Below, piece after piece: positions 17,776 through 27,584 of a DNA stretch of 64,000 nt. Position numbers and translations under genes: made by a program. The number at the start of each line of letters is the position of its first letter. The stretch's first letter is position 1. Origin of the DNA: Lysinibacillus sp. (GTDB lineage Bacteria > Bacillota > Bacilli > Bacillales_A > Planococcaceae); NCBI GenBank assembly GCA_031181585.1, contig JAPSKP010000002.1, positions 1-64,000 of the forward strand. Reading direction: 5' to 3'. The notes under the pieces are model-generated. The model made no database searches. It was not told where the DNA came from and saw nothing but the letters and a program-made list of their open reading frames with translations.

Positions 17776-17778
17776 TCT

Positions 17779-18999
17779 TTATTGTGGACCGATAATGGCA
17801 ATTGCCGGTTCAGCTTTTAAAACTCTTTCAATAAGCATATCGACTGATTCCATCGTAATTCCATCGATCCGTTCTAAAATTTCATCGACTGACCGGTGCT
17901 TACCATGAACGAGCTCATTGACCCCGTTTCGGTTCATATGTGCCTCCGTGCCTTCAAGCCCTAATACAAAGCTGCCTTTCAGCTGTTCCTTTGCATTTTC
18001 CAGCTCTTCTTCTGTGACACCACCTGTAACAAGATCAAACAAGGTTTTGTCAACTTGATGCTGCAGGGCATCGAGGTTTTGTTTGGATGCACTCGCATAA
18101 ATTGTGAAAGCCCCCACATCTGCATAGCTGGATTGGTAACTGAACACCGAATAGGCCAAGCCCCGCTCCTCCCGCACTTCCTGGAAAAGACGAGAGCTCA
18201 TGTTACCGCCAATGATGTTGTTTAACGCAATGAAACTATACATATTCGGATCCTTCACACCCATTGCCGGAAAGGAAATCGCAATATGGGCTTGCTCTGT
18301 ATCTCGGATTTTCACAATCTCTCCCGCTTGGAAGGACGGATATGTCAATACCGCCTCCTCTGCCTGCAGCGAAGCTTCAAAATCACCAAACAGCTCTTCG
18401 ATTTTTGCAAGCAGCCCCTGCTCGATATTCCCAGCTACCGAAATAACTACATTTTGTGGCGTGTAATGCTTTGCCATATAACGGCGTATCATTTCTGCAT
18501 CAAATGTCGCAAGCGTTTTAGCTGTTCCCAGAATCGGTCTTCCAAGTGAATCATCCGGATACATGACACTCCATAATATTTCATGGACGTCATCATCAGG
18601 AGCATCTTCACTCATATAGATTTCCTCCAGCACGACTTGACGCTCCCTTTCAATTTCTTCCGGAAGAAAGGCAGAGTTGAAGAACATATCCGCCAGCACC
18701 TCGATTGCCAGCTCCCCATGATGATCTAGTACTTTCGCAAAATAGCACGTATTTTCTTTTGACGTGAAGGCGTTAATTTCGCCACCAATACGGTCAAATT
18801 CCTCAGCAATTTGTCTTGCCGAGCGGGTATGCGTACCTTTAAACAGCATATGTTCGATAAAATGTGTAATTCCATTCTCTTCAGGGCTTTCATATCTTGA
18901 ACCGGCATTTACCCATATACCTACTGATAATGAACGGACATGATCAATCTGCTCTGATACAATTCTTACACCATTTTTACATTTTGTAACCTTTACCAT
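17779..18999 (-). CDS. mlpA: M16-family zinc peptidase MlpA/YmxG
   Basis: Processing-peptidase-like metalloprotease of 406 residues. The inverted zinc motif HFIEH is at residues 46-50, with the distal Glu region ENTCYFAKVLDHHGELAIEVLADM typical of the family (given as ENTCYFAKVL and the following helix). ATG at 18999 follows GGGGGA. In B. subtilis it sits next to ymxH; here the plus-strand ABC operon is inserted between them. It is downstream of pnp without ylxY, separated by the pnp terminator. Confidence 0.92.
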   Translation of the reverse strand: MVKVTKCKNGVRIVSEQIDHVRSLSVGIWVNAGSRYESPEENGITHFIEHMLFKGTHTRSARQIAEEFDRIGGEINAFTSKENTCYFAKVLDHHGELAIEVLADMFFNSAFLPEEIERERQVVLEEIYMSEDAPDDDVHEILWSVMYPDDSLGRPILGTAKTLATFDAEMIRRYMAKHYTPQNVVISVAGNIEQGLLAKIEELFGDFEASLQAEEAVLTYPSFQAGEIVKIRDTEQAHIAISFPAMGVKDPNMYSFIALNNIIGGNMSSRLFQEVREERGLAYSVFSYQSSYADVGAFTIYASASKQNLDALQHQVDKTLFDLVTGGVTEEELENAKEQLKGSFVLGLEGTEAHMNRNGVNELVHGKHRSVDEILERIDGITMESVDMLIERVLKAEPAIAIIGPQ

Positions 19000-19021
19000 A
19001 GTTCCCCCAATTGACTAAATA

Positions 19022-19047
19022 AGAGGCTGCACCGAAGTACAACCTCT
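19022..19047 (-). terminator. Terminator of pnp
   Basis: 11-bp stem AGAGGYTGYAC closed by a UUCG tetraloop on the minus strand, with two G-U pairs, followed by TATTTAG. It lies about 62 bases after the pnp stop and before mlpA. Confidence 0.65.
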
Positions 19048-19109
19048 CTATCTTGTCGTTATCTATTCATTTGCTCCGGCTAACCATTCGGCAAGCGGCA
19101 AATTGATTT

Positions 19110-21221
19110 TTATTCTTGCTCAGCACGCTCTTTTTCTTCTTTAATAACCACTTTACGCGATAGGTTTACACGGCCTTGGTTATCGATTTCAATACATTTC
19201 ACAAGAAGCTCATCGCCAAGTTTTAAGACGTCCTCCACCGCTTTCGTACGTTCCTCTTGGATTTCCGAAATGTGCAGCAGGCCATCTTTGCCTGGGAAGA
19301 TTTCGCAGAATGCACCGAATTTCTCGATACGCTTCACAGTCGCCATGTAGTACTCGCCGACTTTTGCTTCACGGACGATTGATTCAATGATTTCCTTAGC
19401 ACGCTGGTTCATCTCTTCATTTGCAGAAGAAATGTAAATTGTACCATCTTGTTCAGTATCAATTTTTACGCCTGTTTCATCAATGATTTTGTTAATTTGT
19501 TTACCGCCAGGTCCGATTACGTCACGGATTTTATCTGGGTTGATTTTAATAACAACGATTTTCGGCGCATATTTTGAAAGTTTTTCACGAGGTTGTGAAA
19601 GAGTTGACATCATATGATCTAAAATTTGCATACGGCCAATTTTCGCCTGTGTTAATGCTTCTTCTAAAATCTCACGGGATAATCCATCAATTTTGATATC
19701 CATTTGAAGTGCTGTTACACCCTTCGCTGTACCTGCCACTTTGAAGTCCATATCACCAAGATGGTCTTCCATACCTTGGATATCTGTTAATACTGTATAG
19801 TGCTCGCCTTTTTTCACAAGCCCCATCGCAATACCTGCAACTGGTGCTTTCAATGGCACACCTGCATCCATCATAGCTAATGTAGAAGCACAAATTGATG
19901 CTTGAGAAGTTGAACCGTTTGACTCAAGTACCTCAGATACACAACGGATTGCATATGGGAAATCCTTTTCATCCGGAATAACCGCTAATAGCGCACGCTC
20001 ACCAAGCGCACCATGACCGATTTCACGACGGCCTGGACCACGCATCGGCCCTGTTTCTCCTACAGAGAACTGTGGGAAGTTATAATGGTGCATCCAGCGT
20101 TTTGATTCTTCTACGCCTAGTCCGTCAATAATCTGCACATCACCTAGTGCGCCTAATGTACAAATCGAAAGAGCCTGTGTTTGACCACGTGTGAATAGGC
20201 CAGAACCATGTGTACGCGGAAGAATTCCAACTTCTGAAGATAATGGACGAATCTCATCTTGTTTACGGCCATCTGGGCGTACTTTATCTTCAGTAATGAG
20301 ACGACGTACTTCGTCTTTCACCATTTTATCTAAAATCGCTTTTACTTGCTTTAATGTCTCTTCATCAGCTTCTTCAGCTTCATATGTTTCAATTACACGT
20401 GTTTTTACCGCTGTAATGTTTTCTTCACGTTCTTGTTTGTCGACCGTCTGAATCGCTTCGTTCATTTCAGCTTCGCTAGTCGCTTTAATTGCTGTTGTAA
20501 GCTCTGCATCAAGCTCATAAAGATCTACTGGACGCTTTTCTTTTCCTACTTCTGCAACAATTTGCTCTTGCAGTGCAATTAATTTTTTAATTTCCTCATG
20601 CCCAAACATAATTGCTTCAAGCATAGTTTCTTCCGGCACTTCCAATGCGCCTGCTTCTACCATGTTGATGGCATCTTTGTTACCCGCTACCGTTAAATGA
20701 ATTGTGCTTTCCCCAGCTTGGTCCACTGTCGGATTGACAACAAACTCACCATTGATGTAGCCAACATGTACACCTGCAATCGGTCCATCGAATGGAATAT
20801 CTGAAATTGCTAAAGCAAGAGATGACCCAAACATTGCGGCCATATCTGAAGGGCAGTCCTGGTCATTAGACATAACCATAGAAATGACTTGTACTTCATT
20901 ACGGAAGCCATCAGGGAACATAGGGCGGATTGGGCGGTCAATCAGACGGCTTGTTAATACTGCTTGCTCTGATGGTCGGCCTTCACGTTTAATAAAGCCT
21001 CCAGGGATTTTACCTGCTGCATATAATCGTTCTTCATAGTTTACTGTTAACGGGAAGAAATCTAAAGGCTTTGGAGATTTTGACATTGTTGCAGTCGCTA
21101 GTACCGCCGTTTCTCCATAACGCACCATTGCTGCGCCGTTTGCTTGTTTTGCTAACTGTCCTACTTCAATTACTAAAGGACGGCCAGCCCATTCGTAAGA
21201 ATAGACTTTTTTGTCGTTCAT
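19110..21221 (-). CDS. pnp: Polynucleotide phosphorylase
   Basis: 3'-5' exoribonuclease that degrades RNA phosphorolytically and is part of the RNA degradosome-like network. 703 residues: first RNase PH domain (about 1-140) with [21 protein letters not shown] split around [10 protein letters not shown], a helical linker, second RNase PH domain (about 310-545, [14 protein letters not shown]), KH domain with [10 protein letters not shown] and S1 domain ending near residue 690. ATG 21221 follows GAAAGGGG. Preceded by rpsO and its own promoter candidate. Confidence 0.97.
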   Translation of the reverse strand: MNDKKVYSYEWAGRPLVIEVGQLAKQANGAAMVRYGETAVLATATMSKSPKPLDFFPLTVNYEERLYAAGKIPGGFIKREGRPSEQAVLTSRLIDRPIRPMFPDGFRNEVQVISMVMSNDQDCPSDMAAMFGSSLALAISDIPFDGPIAGVHVGYINGEFVVNPTVDQAGESTIHLTVAGNKDAINMVEAGALEVPEETMLEAIMFGHEEIKKLIALQEQIVAEVGKEKRPVDLYELDAELTTAIKATSEAEMNEAIQTVDKQEREENITAVKTRVIETYEAEEADEETLKQVKAILDKMVKDEVRRLITEDKVRPDGRKQDEIRPLSSEVGILPRTHGSGLFTRGQTQALSICTLGALGDVQIIDGLGVEESKRWMHHYNFPQFSVGETGPMRGPGRREIGHGALGERALLAVIPDEKDFPYAIRCVSEVLESNGSTSQASICASTLAMMDAGVPLKAPVAGIAMGLVKKGEHYTVLTDIQGMEDHLGDMDFKVAGTAKGVTALQMDIKIDGLSREILEEALTQAKIGRMQILDHMMSTLSQPREKLSKYAPKIVVIKINPDKIRDVIGPGGKQINKIIDETGVKIDTEQDGTIYISSANEEMNQRAKEIIESIVREAKVGEYYMATVKRIEKFGAFCEIFPGKDGLLHISEIQEERTKAVEDVLKLGDELLVKCIEIDNQGRVNLSRKVVIKEEKERAEQE

Positions 21222-21262
21222 CTAATGAACCCCTTTCTACATTGAGACACACTACGTTACTT

Positions 21263-21290
21263 TTATTATGTACCATAGTTAGTGTATCAA
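21263..21290 (-). promoter_or_regulatory. Candidate promoter of pnp
   Basis: -35 TTGATA (21285-21290) and -10 TAATAA (21263-21268) with a 16-base spacer; an alternative -10, CATAAT, overlaps it. Located after the rpsO terminator. Confidence 0.45.
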
Positions 21291-21382
21291 AAAAGCGTTT
21301 TCTATGCTAAATATTTTCAATAAATTACGTGAATTTTCGGAATGCCAATTTAGGAGATGATTGCCACGCTAAATACATAAAG

Positions 21383-21408
21383 AAAAAGCGGGAAAAATCC
21401 CGCTTTTT
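21383..21408 (-). terminator. Terminator of rpsO
   Basis: Perfect 11-bp stem AAAAAGCGGGA with a four-base loop; the 3' arm runs into a U tract on the minus strand. About 95 bases after the rpsO stop. Confidence 0.88.
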
Positions 21409-21503
21409 GTCATGTCTAGCTTTACGCGCCCGCTCTCCGCCACGCCTGATCCAAACAGTTTGTGTGCAGGAGCTAAATGAACGCGCTCAGCCTTTCGAAT
21501 AGA

Positions 21504-21773
21504 TTAGCGACGTAATCCAAGTTTGTTGATTAGTTCACGGTAACGTTGTACGTCTGTGTTACGTAGGTATTTAAGTAAGTGACGACGACGACCTACCATT
21601 TTAAGAAGACCACGTTGTGAGTGGAAGTCTTTTTTGTGAGTTGCTAAGTGAGCGTTTAAAGCGTTGATTTCAGCAGTTAATACAGCGATTTGTACTTCTG
21701 GTGAACCAGTGTCGCTTTCGTGTGTGCGGTACTCAGCAATGATTTCGTTTTTGCGTTCTTTTGTGATTGCCAT
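21504..21773 (-). CDS. rpsO: Ribosomal protein S15
   Basis: Primary 16S rRNA-binding protein of the small subunit. 89 residues, the standard length, with the conserved [13 protein letters not shown] and [19 protein letters not shown] regions (the latter split as [10 protein letters not shown] and RRRHLLKYL). Strong site TTAGGAGG before ATG. It has its own promoter and a leader of about 100 bases, in which S15 autoregulation is common in bacteria; no specific regulatory fold was established here. Confidence 0.98.
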   Translation of the reverse strand: MAITKERKNEIIAEYRTHESDTGSPEVQIAVLTAEINALNAHLATHKKDFHSQRGLLKMVGRRRHLLKYLRNTDVQRYRELINKLGLRR

Positions 21774-21875
21774 GTGAATGGACCTCCTAAATAGTAAAAA
21801 ATATCCCCATTAGCTAAGCTATCGTTGGAGTAACGGAAAGCCGGGCTAAGGTTCGTACGGTTTTTGTACTGATAA

Positions 21876-21904
21876 ATCGTAACATATTTTGTATAGACAA
21901 GCAA
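21876..21904 (-). promoter_or_regulatory. Promoter of rpsO
   Basis: -35 TTGCTT (21899-21904), 17-base spacer, -10 TACGAT (21876-21881). The -35 overlaps the last codons and stop region of ribF, so rpsO is expressed separately from the upstream genes. A leader of about 95 bases follows. Confidence 0.6.
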
Positions 21905-21907
21905 CTA

Positions 21908-22852
21908 TTAAGCGTGGTCGTTTAAATATTCGATTGCAGCCTGCTTATCTTTTTCGATCTGCGCTATCAGCTCATCAATTCCATTGAACTTCTTCTCACT
22001 TCTGATCCGATGGTACCAGCCGACGATTACTTCCTCGCCGTAAATGTTTTTATTAAAGTTGAAGATATGTACTTCAATGGATAGCTGTTTATGATCTGGG
22101 TTATTGAATGTCGGTTTATAGCCAACATTGCACACGCCGTCAAACCACTCGTTCTGCACAAGAATTTTGACAGCATAGACTCCTGTGGCCGGAATGAAGC
22201 AGCCTTCCATATGCTGTACATTCGCAGTTGGGAATCCAAGTGTCCGCCCACGCTTATCGCCGTGCACTACAATGCCCGGCACCTCAAAAGCACGTCCGAG
22301 CAGCATGCGCGCTTCTTCCATATCTCCATCTTTCAATGCTTTACGAATGCGTGTTGAACTAATCTTCTCGGAAACATCTGTATACTTGTCGACAACTGTC
22401 ACTCCAAACGATTCTGCGCCCAGCTGACGCATCAGCTCCATATCACCTTTGCCGAATGCACCAAAGGAATAATCAAAGCCAGCTGTCACATGCTTGACAT
22501 TCAAATCACGAATGAAGTGTTTGACAAAGGCTTCTGGTGAAAGCTTTGCAAAATCAGATGTGAAGTTCACGACAAACACCGTATCTATATCCAACGTAGC
22601 CAGTGTATCTAGTTTTTGCTGAAGCGGTGTAATATAAAACACCTTTTCATTACGTCCGCCAAGCACGATAGATGGGTGCGGATCGAATGTCATAACCGCG
22701 CTCTTATAGCCCTTTTCTTTTGCCGTTGCAATCGCTGATTTGATGACAGCTTGATGCCCTCTATGCACTCCATCAAAAAAACCAAGTGCTAGAGAATATG
22801 GTCCTTCCGTCGATCCCAGCTGATGCGGGTATTTTAAATGAATTACGTCCAT
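21908..22852 (-). CDS. ribF: Bifunctional riboflavin kinase/FAD synthetase
   Basis: Makes FMN and FAD from riboflavin. 314 residues: N-terminal FAD synthetase (nucleotidyltransferase) domain with GFFDGVHRGHQ near residues 24-34 and ISSTRIRKAL, and C-terminal flavokinase domain from about residue 185 with GDKRGRTLGFPTAN and the GVYAV strand. ATG at 22852 follows AGTAGGAGG, 11 bases after truB. Standard ribC position of Bacillales. Confidence 0.96.
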   Translation of the reverse strand: MDVIHLKYPHQLGSTEGPYSLALGFFDGVHRGHQAVIKSAIATAKEKGYKSAVMTFDPHPSIVLGGRNEKVFYITPLQQKLDTLATLDIDTVFVVNFTSDFAKLSPEAFVKHFIRDLNVKHVTAGFDYSFGAFGKGDMELMRQLGAESFGVTVVDKYTDVSEKISSTRIRKALKDGDMEEARMLLGRAFEVPGIVVHGDKRGRTLGFPTANVQHMEGCFIPATGVYAVKILVQNEWFDGVCNVGYKPTFNNPDHKQLSIEVHIFNFNKNIYGEEVIVGWYHRIRSEKKFNGIDELIAQIEKDKQAAIEYLNDHA

Positions 22853-22863
22853 AACTGCGCCTC

Positions 22864-23772
22864 CTACTCGATTTCAGGGAACATTTTATCAGGTTTCATC
22901 TGTCCATGCTTTGTTGGATGCTTGATATAAACCGCGAACGCCTTCCCTTCCACCCCAAACACTAATTTATCATTTACTTCTAATAATGGATGAACCGGCA
23001 GGACTTGTCCATTAAAAATTTGCTTGCGGTTTGTATCATCAATTTCCACATATGGATAATCACTAAGTGCATATTCAACTGGGAGAATGAAGCTTGTGTC
23101 TTGTGTTTCCATTTTTTCTGCTACTTGTTCCAGCGTTAAACAATGTTCTTTTGTAAAGGTTCCAGATGAAGTGCGTACAAGCTCATACATATGTGCCGGG
23201 TAGCCCAACACTTCACCAATCTGGACAGCAAGCGTACGAATATATGTCCCTTTGCTGCATTTGATGCGGATAGAGAATGTTACTTCTTCTCCTTCGAACA
23301 TTTCTCCGTCGCTTAGCAGCTCGAGCTCATAGATATTTACCTTCCGTGTAGGCCGTTCTACTGTTTGACCAGCGCGGGCATATTCATAGAGCTTTTTACC
23401 ATTCACTTTCACAGCAGAGAACATTGGTGGAGTCTGTTCAATTTCTCCTGTTAATGCAGCAAGTGCAGCAAGAATCTCCTTGCGTGAGAGCGATTTATAT
23501 GTTGTATCCTGCTCTACTGTGTCTCCTTCTGCGTCCTCTGTTGTCGTCGTTCTTCCAATAGAGATAACGGCTTCATAGGTTTTCCCGGCATCCGTTAAAT
23601 ATTCAGCGATGCGTGTTGCCTGGCCGATGCAGATCGGCAGAACGCCTTCCACTCCTGGATCAAGCGTGCCTGTATGGCCGACTTTTTTTGTTTTTAAGAT
23701 TTTTCGCAGTTTGAATACACAGTCATGGCTGGTCATACCGCGTTCTTTCCATAATGGTAAAATGCCGTTCAT
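22864..23772 (-). CDS. truB: tRNA pseudouridine-55 synthase
   Basis: Isomerises U55 in the T-loop of tRNAs. 302 residues; catalytic Asp38 in GHTGTLDPGVEG, plus the family KxxxRxTSSGTF-like block near ELVRTSSGTF and a small C-terminal PUA-like extension (about 250-302). AAAAAGGAG precedes ATG 23772. It is separated from rbfA by the rbfA terminator. Confidence 0.96.
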   Translation of the reverse strand: MNGILPLWKERGMTSHDCVFKLRKILKTKKVGHTGTLDPGVEGVLPICIGQATRIAEYLTDAGKTYEAVISIGRTTTTEDAEGDTVEQDTTYKSLSRKEILAALAALTGEIEQTPPMFSAVKVNGKKLYEYARAGQTVERPTRKVNIYELELLSDGEMFEGEEVTFSIRIKCSKGTYIRTLAVQIGEVLGYPAHMYELVRTSSGTFTKEHCLTLEQVAEKMETQDTSFILPVEYALSDYPYVEIDDTNRKQIFNGQVLPVHPLLEVNDKLVFGVEGKAFAVYIKHPTKHGQMKPDKMFPEIE

Positions 23773-23859
23773 TAAATTGCTCCTTTTTAGTTAGAAAGAC
23801 ATTCTCTGTACCAATCTGATAAAAAATGTCCGTTTGTTAATATTGTTTTCCACTATAAG

Positions 23860-23888
23860 AAAACCCGCAGCAAATTGCGGCGGGTTTT
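23860..23888 (-). terminator. Terminator of rbfA
   Basis: 9-bp stem AAAACCCGC (23860-23868) with GCGGGTTTT (23880-23888); the inner loop can pair further. It immediately follows the rbfA stop. U-rich sequence follows on the minus strand. Confidence 0.75.
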
Positions 23889-23891
23889 TTC

Positions 23892-24236
23892 TTATTTGTC
23901 TTCATGTAAAGAACGAAGCAGTTCATCAATTTTATTTCCATATTCCACTGAAGAGTCGAATTCAAAGGAAATTTCTGGTGTGCGGCGTAAGCGAATGCGA
24001 GAACCGACTTCTGATCGGATAAAGCCTGAAGCTTTTTCCAATGCTTTCAACGTTTCTGCACGCTCACGTTCACTGCCTAAAGATGTGATATACACCGTCG
24101 CCTGCTGTAAGTCGCCTGTTACATCTACATCTGTTACGGTAACAAAGCCTACGCGAGGGTCTTTGATTTTACGAGTGATAATTTCGCCGATTTCTTTCTT
24201 CATTTGTTCAGCTACTCGGTTAGAACGTAGAGACAT
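23892..24236 (-). CDS. rbfA: Ribosome-binding factor A
   Basis: Assembly factor for the 30S subunit that binds pre-16S rRNA; single KH-like domain. Start set to ATG 24236 ([15 protein letters not shown]), about nine bases after AAGGTGG, giving 114 residues; the frame's first ATG at 24263 adds nine residues without a site. Conserved [12 protein letters not shown] and [13 protein letters not shown] are visible. Follows ylxP in the infB operon order. Confidence 0.95.
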   Translation of the reverse strand: MSLRSNRVAEQMKKEIGEIITRKIKDPRVGFVTVTDVDVTGDLQQATVYITSLGSERERAETLKALEKASGFIRSEVGSRIRLRRTPEISFEFDSSVEYGNKIDELLRSLHEDK

Positions 24237-24301
24237 ACATGTCACCACCTTTTGTTTAAACATTCGATATCGCTTTTTCCACCTACATGGTAAAGCTGCT
24301 G

Positions 24302-24580
24302 TTATAAATATTCACGCCATATATCAAGCATTTCCCATTCCGGATTTGACTGCAGGTAGTGTATTGCATGGTTCATTTCACGGTCGGCCGCCTCTTTTGA
24401 AGAAGAGACAGTTACGACTGCTAAACGTGTACGCTGCCACACATCCTGGTGGTCAATTTCCGCAACGGAAACATTAAACTTCTGCTTTGTGCGTGTGATC
24501 ATCCGCTGTAAAACGGCGCGCTTTTCTTTTAACGAATGGGCAGTTTGAATGATGAATTCAATTTCCGCATATACGATCAT
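24302..24580 (-). CDS. ylxP: DUF503 protein YlxP
   Basis: Conserved 92-residue protein of the DUF503 family, with the typical opening [20 protein letters not shown] (split MIVYAEIEF / [11 protein letters not shown]) and a ferredoxin-like pattern. Its ATG overlaps the infB stop (TAATG), so translation is coupled. Position between infB and rbfA suggests a role around 30S assembly; I infer no specific activity. Confidence 0.92.
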   Translation of the reverse strand: MIVYAEIEFIIQTAHSLKEKRAVLQRMITRTKQKFNVSVAEIDHQDVWQRTRLAVVTVSSSKEAADREMNHAIHYLQSNPEWEMLDIWREYL

Positions 24581-26844
24581 TATGCGCGTTTAATTTCTTC
24601 CATTACGAAGGCTTCAATAACATCGCCTTCTTTAATGTCGTTGTAATTTTTGATTGTAATACCACATTCGTAGCCTTTTGCGACTTCTTTTGCATCATCT
24701 TTGAAGCGTTTTAAAGAATCAAGTTCGCCTTCGAACACGACAATACCTTCACGGATAATACGAACGCCTGCATCACGCTGCATTTTTCCTTCTGTTACAT
24801 AAGAACCGGCAATCGTACCCACTTTGGATACTTTGATTGTTTGACGAACTTCTGCCTGGCCGATGATTTTTTCTTCATACTCAGGATCAAGCATACCTTT
24901 CATCGCCGCTTCGATTTCTTCAATTACTTTGTAAATGATACGGTGCAGACGAATATCTACGCCTTCCTCTTCGGCAGCACGTTTTGCGTTTGTATCTGGA
25001 CGAACGTTGAAACCAATTACAATCGCATTTGAAGCAGCAGCAAGAGAAATATCAGATTCTGTAATTGCACCTGCGCCTGTATGGATGATTTTTACATTTA
25101 CACCTTCTACATCAATTTTCATTAAAGATGCAGCCATCGCTTCTACTGTACCTTGTACATCAGCTTTTACGATCAGGTTCAATTCTTTTACATCACCTTG
25201 GCTCATTTGCTCAAATAGGTTATCAAGCGTTACACGCTGCTTTTCAGAACGCTGCGCTTGAATAGCTGTCATAGCACGAGATTCACCTACAGAACGCGCT
25301 GTCTTCTCGTCTTCAAATACAACGAAGCGATCTCCAGCTTGTGGCACATCATTAAGACCTGTAATTTCAACCGGCGTTGAAGGACCTGCCTCTTTTACAC
25401 GGCGACCGATATCATTTACCATTGCACGGACACGTCCGTAAGCATGACCTACTACGATTGGATCTCCAACACGTAATGTCCCATCCTGTACTAATAAGGT
25501 TGCCACAGAACCGCGGCCTTTATCCAACTGAGCTTCGATTACTGTACCAAGCGCAGCACGGTTAGGATTTGCTTTTAGTTCAGCTACTTCCGAAACTAAT
25601 AAAATCATTTCTAGAAGCTGTTCGATTCCTTCACCTTTCAATGCTGAAATCGGTACGAAAATTGTATCGCCGCCCCAGTCTTCAGGAACAAGAGCATGTT
25701 CTGTCAATTCCTGCATCACACGATCTGGGTTAGCAGATGGTTTATCCATTTTGTTAACTGCTACGATAATTGGTACTTCGGCTGCTTTCGCGTGGTTGAT
25801 CGCTTCTACAGTTTGAGGCATCACACCGTCATCTGCAGCTACGACGATAATCGCCATGTCCGTTACTTTCGCACCGCGCGCACGCATTGTTGTAAACGCA
25901 GCATGCCCTGGTGTATCAAGGAAGGAAATCTTTTTCCCATTTACTTCTACTTGGTAGGCCCCAATATGCTGTGTAATACCGCCTGCTTCTCCAGCCGTTA
26001 CCTTTGTGTTACGAATTGAGTCAAGAAGCGTTGTTTTACCATGGTCAACGTGTCCCATGATTGTGACAACCGGTGGACGCTCTTCCAGCTCGTTTTCATT
26101 TACTTCAGCTTGTTCGAAGTGTGTTTCTAAATCTGTAATATCCACACGTACTTCTTCTTCTACTTCTACCCCGTAATCCGCACAAATTAACTCGATTGCA
26201 TCTTTATCCAACTCTTGGTTAATTGTTGCCATTACACCAAGCATGAATAGTTTTTTGATAATTTCTGAAGGCTCCCGGTGAAGTTTTTTTGCAAGCTCTG
26301 CAACGGATAAGCTTTCATAGAATGTAATTTTTTCTGGTAATGGTTTTTGAACCATTTGCACCGGCTGCTGCGGCTTATGCGTACGGCGCTTTCCGCCATG
26401 AATTCCTGGCTTGCGGCGTTGCTGGCCACCTTTATTATTGTTGTTACGGTTGTTATTATTATTGTTTCCGCCTGGGCGGTTATTATTGTTGTTTTGTGTC
26501 ATATTTCTATTTTGGCTACCTTTATTCTTTTTTTCGCCCGAAGACGATGGTTGATTTGCTTGAGAAGCATTACCTGCTTTTCGTTGTTGGTTCGACGCTT
26601 GTGGACGCGTTTCTTGCTTTCTGCCCTGCTCTTTTGCTTGTGCATTTGCAGGCGCTTTAGAAGGAGTTGCTGCTTTCGGTTCTGCTTTCTGCTTAAAGAC
26701 AGAATCAAGTTTTGAAACAGTATCAGCCTCTAGTACAGCCATATGATTTTTCACTGGCGTGTTCAGCTTTCCTAACTGTTCAATTACTTCTTTACTCGTT
26801 TTATTTACCTTTTTCGCATATTCATGAACTCTAACTTTGCTCAT
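24580..26844 (-). CDS. infB: Translation initiation factor IF-2
   Basis: GTPase that brings fMet-tRNA to the ribosome. 754 residues: short N-terminal IF2-N helix bundle (1-50), a low-complexity linker (about 55-165) with long Asn runs between residues 117 and 137, a second IF2-N domain (about 172-225), then the G domain with GHVDHGKT at residues 264-271, NKMDK, and domains II-IV with conserved DVQGTVEA and GYECGI. ATG follows GGGGGTGAG. The Asn-rich linker is unusual in composition against Bacillus proteins. Confidence 0.97.
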   Translation of the reverse strand: MSKVRVHEYAKKVNKTSKEVIEQLGKLNTPVKNHMAVLEADTVSKLDSVFKQKAEPKAATPSKAPANAQAKEQGRKQETRPQASNQQRKAGNASQANQPSSSGEKKNKGSQNRNMTQNNNNNRPGGNNNNNNRNNNNKGGQQRRKPGIHGGKRRTHKPQQPVQMVQKPLPEKITFYESLSVAELAKKLHREPSEIIKKLFMLGVMATINQELDKDAIELICADYGVEVEEEVRVDITDLETHFEQAEVNENELEERPPVVTIMGHVDHGKTTLLDSIRNTKVTAGEAGGITQHIGAYQVEVNGKKISFLDTPGHAAFTTMRARGAKVTDMAIIVVAADDGVMPQTVEAINHAKAAEVPIIVAVNKMDKPSANPDRVMQELTEHALVPEDWGGDTIFVPISALKGEGIEQLLEMILLVSEVAELKANPNRAALGTVIEAQLDKGRGSVATLLVQDGTLRVGDPIVVGHAYGRVRAMVNDIGRRVKEAGPSTPVEITGLNDVPQAGDRFVVFEDEKTARSVGESRAMTAIQAQRSEKQRVTLDNLFEQMSQGDVKELNLIVKADVQGTVEAMAASLMKIDVEGVNVKIIHTGAGAITESDISLAAASNAIVIGFNVRPDTNAKRAAEEEGVDIRLHRIIYKVIEEIEAAMKGMLDPEYEEKIIGQAEVRQTIKVSKVGTIAGSYVTEGKMQRDAGVRIIREGIVVFEGELDSLKRFKDDAKEVAKGYECGITIKNYNDIKEGDVIEAFVMEEIKRA

Positions 26845-26858
26845 CTGCTCACCCCCGA

Positions 26859-27167
26859 TTATTTTTCGTTGAGTAGACTAGACATTTTCTTCGCAAACCC
26901 ACTGTCTGTAATAGCTAGCGTGACACGGGCTTCTTTCCCTGTGGCATGTCCGAGATCATACCGACTCCCGAGTACATGCAACTCAACGTTGTAATACTTA
27001 CATTTATCTGTCAATTTTTTGCTAGTATTCGCTGAAGCATCGGATGCAAGCAACACAATTTTTGCATTGCCATGACGAATTTCTTTTATGACTAGCTCTT
27101 CTCCAGATACCACTTTACGTGCTCTTGCTGCCAATCCCAGCAATTGCAGTACAGCTTGATTGGTCAT
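26859..27167 (-). CDS. ylxQ: L7Ae-family K-turn RNA-binding protein YlxQ
   Basis: 102-residue relative of ribosomal protein L7Ae that binds kink-turn RNA. Visible are [16 protein letters not shown] and [16 protein letters not shown], the family's RNA-binding segments. Start ATG overlaps the ylxR stop (ATGA). Sits 15 bases ahead of infB as in other Bacillales. Cellular role in B. subtilis is still poorly defined. Confidence 0.93.
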   Translation of the reverse strand: MTNQAVLQLLGLAARARKVVSGEELVIKEIRHGNAKIVLLASDASANTSKKLTDKCKYYNVELHVLGSRYDLGHATGKEARVTLAITDSGFAKKMSSLLNEK

Positions 27168-27442
27168 AGAATCGACTCCCTGCGAATCAGGTGGAGTAAT
27201 TCTTCATATACCTCATCTGGAATGTTAGCCTCTAATTGACGTTCTAAAATATGTTTCTTACGCGCTAATTCAACTGCTTCCTCTGATTTAGATACGTAGG
27301 CACCACGACCAGATTTCTTTCCCGTAGGATCGACAGACACTTCGCCTTCCTTCGAGCGGACGACACGGATCATTGCCTTTTTAGGAAGCATTTCTCCTGT
27401 GGCTACACATTTGCGTAATGGAATCTTCTTATTTGTCGACAT
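27164..27442 (-). CDS. rnpM: RNase P modulator RnpM (YlxR)
   Basis: 92-residue DUF448 protein with N-terminal RKCVATGEMLPKKAMIRVVR (split RKCVATGE / MIRVVR) and DPTGKKSGRGAYV, the family signatures. Known family work links YlxR to RNase P RNA. Between nusA and ylxQ; a 142-base gap to nusA has no clear terminator. Confidence 0.92.
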   Translation of the reverse strand: MSTNKKIPLRKCVATGEMLPKKAMIRVVRSKEGEVSVDPTGKKSGRGAYVSKSEEAVELARKKHILERQLEANIPDEVYEELLHLIRRESIL

Positions 27443-27584
27443 CAGAATTCACCTCTCTACAGTAACAATGTACAATATGCCTTCCAGTTTTTAGCGCCGG
27501 AAACCTTGTGATACCCTGGCTCAAAAGAAAAAGGGCTCCATTTATTCAAGACACCTGGACAGGCACAAAAAACTGTTTACCCGA

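Noticed and set aside
23875-24477. Plus-strand frame of 200 codons over rbfA and ylxP
   Set aside because: Antisense to two conserved genes and spans the rbfA terminator; no family resemblance.
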